A DNA stretch of 62,433 nucleotides from DATCMU01 sp036563245. Lineage in GTDB: Bacteria > Pseudomonadota > Alphaproteobacteria > Rhizobiales > Devosiaceae. Shown piece by piece: positions 57,231 through 62,433 of the stretch (within the stretch, counting starts at the first letter, position 1; each line of letters starts with the position of its first letter). The position numbers and the translations under genes were made by a program. Location of the stretch: assembly GCA_036563245.1 (NCBI GenBank), contig DATCMU010000024.1, forward strand, positions 1 through 62,433, read 5' to 3'. The notes beneath the pieces are model-generated. The model was given only the letters and a program-made list of their open reading frames with translations. It made no database searches and was not told the DNA's origin.

Positions 57231-57824
57231 CTATTTCTTGGAAGCGCGCCGTTCGGCGAACCTCTTCCTCTCCAGGTCGACAAGATCAAGCCCGTAGCGC
57301 TCTTCAAACAGCCTGAAGATCCCTTCAATGGCCTTGCCTACCCAGAAGCTGTGTACGCCAAACTGGTAGTAGGAGTTAACCATCGCCTGAGGGAGAAAGG
57401 CTTCCGAGAGCCTTGCAGTTCTCGCGATCTCAGCGGACCGGACATAGTGCCCACCGCTAGTCCTGAGTGGATACCGCCGCGATTTGCCGAACCCGTCCGT
57501 GTAGGTGGCCTGCGCCAGAAGGTGTTCCAACGCTTCAAATTGCTCTATCGGCTGGATATGTCTGCGCGCTTCTTTCTCGTCCTCCAACGCCCGTTTCAAT
57601 ACCTGATCGCGGCAGTATGTGAGGCGCATCGCTTCACCTTCGATCGTGAAACTGAGTGCCTCTTCATAGGTTTTCTTCGCAAGCACGCTTGGAGCTTCAT
57701 TAATTAGGGATATGATGTCGTAGTAGGCATCTTCCTCTGCCACTCGGTCCGGCCCAATCAGGCCCAAGGCATCCAAATACACCGCCACGTGTTCTGGCAC
57801 CTTGGCTTTCTTGCCTTCAGACAT
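57231..57824 (-). CDS. hypothetical island protein, mostly helical, 197 residues
   Basis: I do not recognise a family. From ATG 57824 (AGGGG site 8 bases upstream; an earlier start at 57866 is possible) it encodes 197 residues, rich in charged helices (EEALSFTIEGEAMRLTYCRDQVLKRALEDEKEARRHI region), with SYYQFGVHSFWVGKAIEGIFRLFEERYG near the end and a Lys/Arg C-terminus. No signal peptide or membrane span. It is the last cargo gene before attL and lies 77 bases after the 220-residue gene in the same orientation. It may be a partner of the DarT-like protein; that is inference from position only. Confidence 0.7.
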   Translation of the reverse strand: MSEGKKAKVPEHVAVYLDALGLIGPDRVAEEDAYYDIISLINEAPSVLAKKTYEEALSFTIEGEAMRLTYCRDQVLKRALEDEKEARRHIQPIEQFEALEHLLAQATYTDGFGKSRRYPLRTSGGHYVRSAEIARTARLSEAFLPQAMVNSYYQFGVHSFWVGKAIEGIFRLFEERYGLDLVDLERKRFAERRASKK

Positions 57825-57900
57825 TTCGCCGCCCCTCTTCCTGACGTGCTCCCTCGGATTCTCCAAATGCCTGGAGGGAAGTCGGGGCTCAGGTCAGGAG

Positions 57901-58563
57901 TCAGGGCGCTGGGACCAGCGACGTGTTCCGCTTCCCACACTTGACGCACACCAACTTGGCCTTCAACCCATCAAGGGTTAATCCAGATTCGGAGAATGCG
58001 CGCAGTCTCTGATGCGGTAGCACAACCGGGTCTCTGCAGAACAACGTCTTGCAGATGATCGCGGCACTCAGACCTTCGTTGACCCAACCGTCTAACGAAC
58101 CGGTAGCGGACTCCAGGCGATCGGTGATCTGCTTCAATCTGCGGAGATCATCTCCCGCCAGTCCCAACTGTTTTGGCGTTTGGTAAGGGTGCCAGTAGTT
58201 CACCAGGCGAAACTTCACGTCGACCGGGGGGCCTGGCCGACGGGTCTTGTATGCTGTGTTGTTGTCGTGCCTTACAGTGGCGATGTAATCAAAGTCGCCG
58301 GATTCCACCTGCTCGTACCCTACGACGAAGTGCCATTCGTGGTCGTTCAGCCAATCGGACACTCCTTCCTTCCGACGGTAGATACTGACCGTCTGCTCAT
58401 AGGGATAGCCGTCGCTGTCGCTTCCAGTCATGAACTCGAGTTGCTGAAATGCGCGATCATCGCAGCGCCGCAGATAGTACTGGTAGGCCCGGGCCTTCGC
58501 GACGATTTGAGCAATATCCTTGAGTGTCAATTCGCCGACAATTGCCTTGCCTTCATCCTTCAT
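57901..58563 (-). CDS. hypothetical island protein with C-terminal CxxC, 220 residues
   Basis: No family is recognised. Start ATG 58563. The protein is soluble, with an aromatic, beta-like centre (WHFVVGYEQ, DFDYIATVRHDNN, FRLVNYWHPYQTP), a helical part around 137-165 and two cysteine pairs, C171-x4-C176 and C206-x2-C209, the latter in LVCVKCGKRNTSL, which resembles a zinc knuckle. It lies 21 bases after the 75-residue gene. Together with it, this is a candidate antitoxin or accessory factor for the DarT-like protein, not demonstrated by sequence. Confidence 0.75.
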   Translation of the reverse strand: MKDEGKAIVGELTLKDIAQIVAKARAYQYYLRRCDDRAFQQLEFMTGSDSDGYPYEQTVSIYRRKEGVSDWLNDHEWHFVVGYEQVESGDFDYIATVRHDNNTAYKTRRPGPPVDVKFRLVNYWHPYQTPKQLGLAGDDLRRLKQITDRLESATGSLDGWVNEGLSAAIICKTLFCRDPVVLPHQRLRAFSESGLTLDGLKAKLVCVKCGKRNTSLVPAP

Positions 58564-58584
58564 GGCCGAACTCGATGCAATAGG

Positions 58585-58812
58585 TTAACATGATTGCAGT
58601 TCCGTGATCGTGCCCGCCCAATCCTTGAGAGTCCTGGGGACTGCATAAAGCTTTGTCGGGCTGGCGCGCATAATCTGGATCTGCTGCCAGATTCCGCGGA
58701 TCTCGTCGGCCTCCTCCTTCGAGAACAGCTTCAGGAATACGCGGTCAATCTGGTGCGCCTTCTTGTCGAAGTCGAACCCCTCACCCTTGAGAAATCCACG
58801 TGCACCGATCAC
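58585..58812 (-). CDS. small hypothetical island protein, 75 residues
   Basis: Start GTG 58812 with GGAG/GGGGA upstream, 27 bases after the DarT-like stop and 21 bases before the next start, so it is embedded in the operon. It is soluble and mixed-charge, with a central helix (IDRVFLKLFSKEEADEIRGIWQQIQIM) and a short C-terminal part containing SPTKLYAVPRTLKDW. It has no macrodomain features. Size and position right after the toxin-like gene are those of many antitoxins, but there is no motif to support it. Confidence 0.65.
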   Translation of the reverse strand: MIGARGFLKGEGFDFDKKAHQIDRVFLKLFSKEEADEIRGIWQQIQIMRASPTKLYAVPRTLKDWAGTITELQSC

Positions 58813-58839
58813 GTCCCCACTCCGTCAACTCGATGCGAC

Positions 58840-59829
58840 CTAGCGAAAATACCGCCGGGAAACCCGGGCCTTCATCTCTCCGAGAAGATGTCGATGTCTC
58901 TTCAGGGCCGGCTCGCTCTCGAAGACAACCCCTTTGATCAGGTGCGGCGGGATGTCGCCAAATACCATCACCTCGGCCTGCTCGCTGTCGGTCAAGTCCA
59001 AGGGTTGTCGGGGGTCATTGCCGAACATGCGAGCGAATGCTTCGCCGTCTGCAGCGTCTCGAGGCTCTCGTCGAGCATTTTGAGACAGCGCCGCGTTGGA
59101 ATCGAAGAAGATGGACATCCTGTTGTTGATCACGCTCGGGTCTACGGAGAGGGCGACGTACTCCCGGTCGGGGTGCCTATCGGGACGCCAATAGCTATGC
59201 AGCAATGCCTTGTTCGTTCTGGAAATGGAAAGGCTTATGCCGTCGGGGCGACGGTCGCCCCTGAAGAAGTCGTTCCTCACCGCGTGGTCGAGAATCCCCA
59301 TCTCTGCCATGCGTTTGACCGATAGAATCCCGTGCTCTCGAATAGATTGCAGGTTCTCGACGGCCGTGAAATGGACGAGCTGCCTGATCCTCCTTATGGC
59401 GATCTGCTCGTTGATTGCCTCGATGTCTTCGCTGCTGTTGGGGCGCTCATAGACCTCGGTCTTCATGGGTTCCATGAGGTACGCGCCCGGTTCGAGATCT
59501 GCTGCCTTGCAGACCAAATCAGCCATGAAACCGTTCGACGCATGCGCGTAGCCGAAATCCGGATCATTCCTGCAATCGTATCCGAACTCGCCTGATACGA
59601 ACCGCACTGGCTCCCTGAGTGTCCGCCACTCACCGTTAATCAGTCCAATAACCGAGACAACGACTCTTTCCAGGGCCGCCTCGCCTATACGCTCGATGAT
59701 GTCGGCGTACCTGGTCTTCTCGTACCGCAGAGGATTCTCCACCGGCCAAGCAGAGAGTGAGAGATACACCGCCAACGCATGGCCGTCCGTTCCAATGCTC
59801 ACTATTCGTCCCCATGCAACGACGGCCAA
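58840..59829 (-). CDS. DarT-family ssDNA thymidine ADP-ribosyltransferase-like protein
   Basis: Residues about 145-310 match the DarT (DUF4433) ADP-ribosyltransferase fold: the NAD-binding opening L-V-H153-F-T155-x3-N159-L, then DGISLSISRTNKALL, EYVALSVDPSV, the SNAA motif (N245) and the catalytic-glutamate strand Q284-A-E286-V-M-V-F followed by IPPHLIKGVVFE. DarT modifies thymidine in single-stranded DNA and is toxic unless countered by DarG. The first 140 residues (FGYDCRNDPDFGY, ADLEPGAYLMEPM) form an extra region I do not recognise. Start is TTG 59829, or GTG 59802 with a better GGGGA site. No DarG macrodomain gene is adjacent. Family confidence is high; activity is inferred. Confidence 0.8.
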   Translation of the reverse strand: MAVVAWGRIVSIGTDGHALAVYLSLSAWPVENPLRYEKTRYADIIERIGEAALERVVVSVIGLINGEWRTLREPVRFVSGEFGYDCRNDPDFGYAHASNGFMADLVCKAADLEPGAYLMEPMKTEVYERPNSSEDIEAINEQIAIRRIRQLVHFTAVENLQSIREHGILSVKRMAEMGILDHAVRNDFFRGDRRPDGISLSISRTNKALLHSYWRPDRHPDREYVALSVDPSVINNRMSIFFDSNAALSQNARREPRDAADGEAFARMFGNDPRQPLDLTDSEQAEVMVFGDIPPHLIKGVVFESEPALKRHRHLLGEMKARVSRRYFR

Positions 59830-60034
59830 TTAGCCTTCATCGGTCAGCAGGATCGGGTGGATCCATTCCGATTGCAAGCCATTAGAATCGCCGCACTTTC
59901 GCAAACCGGAGGATGGTCAGCGTCCCGGTGTATGGCCCCAGAAGGTCCGCGCGATAAGATCCTCATCGCTGATTGTCCGTCACCTGACGCTTAGTTCCTC
60001 CCGCAACCAATATTTGACGCTCAAGTGAGTGCCA

Positions 60035-60069
60035 GGCGCTGACCGGTCTGTCCAGAACCGATCAGCGCC
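60035..60069 (-). terminator. hairpin downstream of the integrase gene
   Basis: GGCGCTGA and TCAGCGCC pair perfectly, with an inner CGGT/ACCG stem separated by one mismatch. It lies 25 bases past the integrase stop. There is no U-tract, so it could be a Rho-dependent end or a structural site; it separates integrase from the cargo operon. Confidence 0.4.
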
Positions 60070-60093
60070 CCGGATGACGTTTGTCGAGCATGC

Positions 60094-61389
60094 CTATTCT
60101 TTGCCGCGCCTGGCAAGCTTCACCACCGTGCCGGCCGTTTTGCCTTCCCCCATAGCCTTGGCAAGCGTCGCTCCGATTGCGTTCGAGGCCCGGCGCAGCG
60201 GATCGTTGTCGAGATGGGCATAGCGCGCCGTGGTTTGTGGCTGTGAGTGGCCGAGAAGCTTGCCGATGATCGGCAGGCCCATGCCACCGCCAGCACCGAA
60301 GGCCGCGAAGTTGTGGCGCAGATCGTGGATGCGCAGGCCTTCGAGATTGGCTTGCCGTCTCACCATCGCCCAAGGCCGCTTGAGGTCGGATCGCGGCTTT
60401 TCGTCTGGTGTTCCGGCGTTCTCGCCGGCAATCACATAGGTGCCGATCCGTGTGAGGTTGGACAGGACCGACAGGGCAGGCGCGTTGAGCACGATCACTT
60501 TCTGCCCGGTTTTGGAATCCGGAAGACGCAGAAGGCCCCGGTCGAAGTCCACATGTTCCCATTTGAGGGTGAGGATTTCGCCAAGCCGCGCGCCAGTGAA
60601 GATCAGCAGGCGCAGGGCCGCCGCTGCGTGTTCGCCGATCACGGTTGCGCGGTGGTCCTTTCTGAGGTGCTTGGTCTTCTTGCGCGGGTCGATCTTCCAG
60701 GGAATGCCTGTCGTTTCCGCTACCCGGATTGCCGCGCCCAGCCGCTCCAGTTCCTCGACCGACAGATAGCGCTCGCGCCCTTCTTCCTTGAAGCGCTCGA
60801 TGCCGCGCGCCGGGTTCATGTCCTCGGGCACCAATCCGTGCTTGCCGCCAAAGCCGTACATCGAGCCGACAATGGCCAGAATTCGGTTGGCCTGAAAGGG
60901 CGTGCTCTTGTTCCCAAGATGCAAGCGCGCCAGATCGGCCCGCGTCACGTCCTTGGCCTTCATCTTGCCGATCTTGGGCACGACAAGCCGGTTGAGCACG
61001 TCCGCATAGTGCGCCTTGGTGCTTGCCTTGCGTTTGGCACCAACGTGATCACGCAGAAAGGCGTCGGCCAGTTCGGCAACCGTCAGTGCCTTGCGCTGCG
61101 CTGTCTTGTCGCCCTGCGGGTCCTGCCCGGTCTTCACGCTAGCGCGCAGCTTGTCGGCCACCTTGCGTGCCTGCTCGGGCGTAAAGTCGGACGCCTTGCC
61201 AATCGTGATCCGCTTCTTGGCGACCTGTCGTCCGCCTTCACCGGGGCGATATTCGAATATCCAGGACTTGGCCCCCGAGGGATAAACACGCAGTCCGAAA
61301 CCGGGGATCACACTATCAAAAACCGTAAAGCGTGCCGCCTGCGGCTCGCTTGCATCCACCACACGCTTGGTGAGCTTGACCGGCTCCAT
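60094..61389 (-). CDS. P4-type tyrosine integrase (DUF4102 arm-binding domain)
   Basis: A 431-residue site-specific recombinase. The N-terminal arm-binding DUF4102 domain (KLTKRVVDASEPQAARFTVFDSVIPGFGLRV) is followed by a core-binding domain (about 100-195) and the catalytic domain with R268 (GARLGEI), H355 and R358 (HDLRH), H381 (LLGHSQ) and the nucleophile Y390. All catalytic residues are intact. Start ATG 61389 (an earlier frame runs to 61443, over the arm repeats). It reads away from attR, with arm sites 20-40 bases upstream, implying self-regulation at the attR side. Confidence 0.94.
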   Translation of the reverse strand: MEPVKLTKRVVDASEPQAARFTVFDSVIPGFGLRVYPSGAKSWIFEYRPGEGGRQVAKKRITIGKASDFTPEQARKVADKLRASVKTGQDPQGDKTAQRKALTVAELADAFLRDHVGAKRKASTKAHYADVLNRLVVPKIGKMKAKDVTRADLARLHLGNKSTPFQANRILAIVGSMYGFGGKHGLVPEDMNPARGIERFKEEGRERYLSVEELERLGAAIRVAETTGIPWKIDPRKKTKHLRKDHRATVIGEHAAAALRLLIFTGARLGEILTLKWEHVDFDRGLLRLPDSKTGQKVIVLNAPALSVLSNLTRIGTYVIAGENAGTPDEKPRSDLKRPWAMVRRQANLEGLRIHDLRHNFAAFGAGGGMGLPIIGKLLGHSQPQTTARYAHLDNDPLRRASNAIGATLAKAMGEGKTAGTVVKLARRGKE

Positions 61390-61409
61390 GTCGAAGGCCC
61401 TTCCTGTCT

Positions 61410-61431
61410 CGGGTCGCCACCGGGTCGCCAC
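61410..61431 (+). repeat. right integrase arm-type repeat
   Basis: Two tandem copies of CGGGTCGCCAC just upstream of the integrase start and 117 bases inside attR, identical to the pair at 57192-57213. Confidence 0.7.
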
Positions 61432-61547
61432 CGAAACTGGCAACTTGGTGCAACGTCGCGAAACAAGGTAATGGCAGAATATCGTGAATTCAATAGGTTA
61501 TGGATGCTCCACGAAACGCAACGCAACGTCTCAATATGGATTTCTTG

Positions 61548-61595
61548 AGATTCCTAATCTGAGGGTCGCGCGTTCGAATCGCGCCGGGATCACCA
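61548..61595 (+). repeat. attR core (48-bp direct repeat)
   Basis: The right copy of the 48-bp repeat: only the 3' part of tRNA-Arg, ending in CCA. It has no 5' half and is not a functional tRNA. Bases 61596-61923 beyond it are chromosomal sequence in which I see no gene. Confidence 0.95.
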
Positions 61596-61923
61596 ATCTG
61601 ATCTGCCTGCATGAGACACCATCACGGATATCACCCAGGCATTGATCCTGACCGGAGTCAACGGGTAGCCGCGACCCGCAGCATACCGGCCAATACGACC
61701 CTTTGAACCAGCATGTGACCTGCCCCGCGCCGCCGGCATGTTCAACGTCACCGCAGTGGCTGGCGCCGCCGCGGCGTGACGACCGGCCCGGAGATGGCCG
61801 GATGACGCAAAAGGCGATCCGGAACGGATCCCGATGCGTAGACAAGCTGTTGTCGCAATCGAATGGACTCTAGACTGGAACCGCGCCGTCCCGCGCTACG
61901 GGCATCATTTGAGAAACCTCGTC

Positions 61924-62433
61924 ATGTCGTCTTCACGCACAGCCCGAACACTGAGACGCCTTCTTTTCATCGGGCTTCTGGTCGGTGCCGCAGGCGTCTA
62001 TGCCTTGTGGGCCCGGCCCTGGGCGCCGAAACCGGCCAGCGTCGTGACAGAGACGGTGACAGCCGGAGCCGTTTCGGAAGTTCTGGCGGTGAACGGACAG
62101 ATCGTGCCCTCGCAAACCGCGGATCTGGCTGCCCCTGTCGCCGGGCAGATCGCGGAAATACTGGTTTCGGAGGGTGACAAGGTCGAGAAGGGACAAGTGC
62201 TTGCCCGGCTCGACGATACCATAGCCAGGGCGGCGGCCGACCAGGCGGAAGCGGCCCTCGAAGCCGCGCGGATCGGGCTCAAGGAGGCGGCCCTGGCGCG
62301 CGACCGCGCGAAGGCCCTGGGCGCCAGCATCTCGGCGCAGGCGCGCGACAGCGCTCAATTCGCCTATGACAAGGCAGAGGCGCAGGTCACCCAGTTGGCG
62401 GCGGCGCACGACCAGGCGGTGCGCCAGCTGGCC
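61924..62433 (+). CDS. RND/ABC efflux periplasmic adaptor (HlyD/MacA family), partial
   Basis: The first 170 codons of an open frame that runs off the window. An N-terminal membrane anchor (RRLLFIGLLVGAAGVYALWARPW) is followed by a barrel-sandwich strand pair (VNGQIVPSQTADLAAPVAGQI and EILVSEGDKVEKGQVLARLDD) and the start of an Ala/Glu-rich coiled-coil hairpin. This is the membrane-fusion protein pattern for tripartite efflux or ABC-type (MacA-like) exporters; the pump gene is expected downstream. ATG 61924 is the likely start; the ribosome site is weak. Confidence 0.88.
   Translation, partial: MSSSRTARTLRRLLFIGLLVGAAGVYALWARPWAPKPASVVTETVTAGAVSEVLAVNGQIVPSQTADLAAPVAGQIAEILVSEGDKVEKGQVLARLDDTIARAAADQAEAALEAARIGLKEAALARDRAKALGASISAQARDSAQFAYDKAEAQVTQLAAAHDQAVRQLA

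Larger units (their letters stand above)
57077..61595. mobile_element. tRNA-Arg-integrated element with a DarT-like cargo gene
   Basis: A small integrative element of about 4.5 kb. Boundaries are set by the 48-bp direct repeat (attL in the tRNA, attR at 61548-61595). It holds a P4-type integrase next to attR and four cargo genes, all read leftwards. Arm-type repeats sit near both ends. Cargo sequence reads visibly less GC-rich than the chromosome around it. No replication, capsid or transfer genes are present, so it would need a helper or be a passive genomic island. Confidence 0.92.

Noticed and set aside
61548..61595. A second tRNA-Arg gene
   Set aside because: Only the 3' 48 bases are present; the D arm and 5' acceptor strand are missing, so it is the attR repeat.
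61531..61845. 104-codon open frame across attR
   Set aside because: Its C-terminal part is just the translated complement of the duplicated tRNA 3' end; no protein support.

Overview
This window looks like chromosomal DNA of an alphaproteobacterium of the order Hyphomicrobiales (Rhizobiales). The signs are high-GC coding sequence, an rRNA operon in the order 16S-tRNA-Ile-tRNA-Ala-23S, a DUF4167 gene beside prmC-prfA-ptsP-lysC, cobS-cobT behind a J-domain gene and bolA, and a CarD regulator behind fdxA and a SUV3-type helicase. The 16S reads Devosia/Pelagibacterium-like to me, but I could not run a search and do not press this to genus.

Layout. Bases 1-5560 hold an rRNA operon read leftwards, with three tandem sigma70 promoters upstream of it (5282-5556). 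Bases 5891-12330 carry an M23 peptidase, an MFS efflux pump, the chaperone gene clpB and a strong terminator. Bases 12363-18996 are a leftward block for translation termination and nitrogen/amino-acid control (DUF4167, prmC, prfA, ptsP, lysC). Bases 19200-29250 hold housekeeping genes: ubiG, a DUF1178 gene, a nitrilase-type hydrolase, grxC, comF, a methyltransferase, a lone Flp pilin, mutT, argJ, a parvulin and secA. Bases 29271-36914 carry an ArsR/VOC/SRPBCC operon, an SLC13-type transporter, copper-delivery genes (SCO1, PCuAC, CtaG), an L,D-transpeptidase and accA. Bases 37099-49379 carry xerD and a small membrane protein, aroK-aroB and a CorC-type protein, bolA, a J-domain protein, cobS-cobT, a phytase-like esterase, a second ArsR/VOC pair, a VUT transporter, rpmB and a DUF3108 gene. 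Bases 49881-56947 carry a SUV3-like helicase, an S4-domain protein, fdxA, carD, an M48 protease and a nuclease-fold lipoprotein candidate.

The accessory part is a compact 4.5 kb integrative element (57077-61595) inserted at the 3' end of tRNA-Arg(CCT). It is bounded by a perfect 48-bp direct repeat. It carries a P4-type tyrosine integrase, paired 22-bp arm-type repeats near both ends, and four cargo genes on one strand. The first cargo gene encodes a DarT-family (ssDNA thymidine ADP-ribosyltransferase-like) protein with a long extra N-terminal region. The other three are unrecognised. None of them looks like the DarG macrodomain antitoxin, so this is the best candidate in the window for an undescribed toxin-antitoxin or anti-phage system.

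Beyond attR the chromosome resumes with the start of an RND-efflux adaptor gene that runs off the window. Several regulatory sites are unusually readable: the three rRNA promoters plus a boxA, two ArsR promoters with palindromic operators (one operator lies inside the -35/-10 spacer of an apparently leaderless gene), a secA promoter and four convincing intrinsic terminators.
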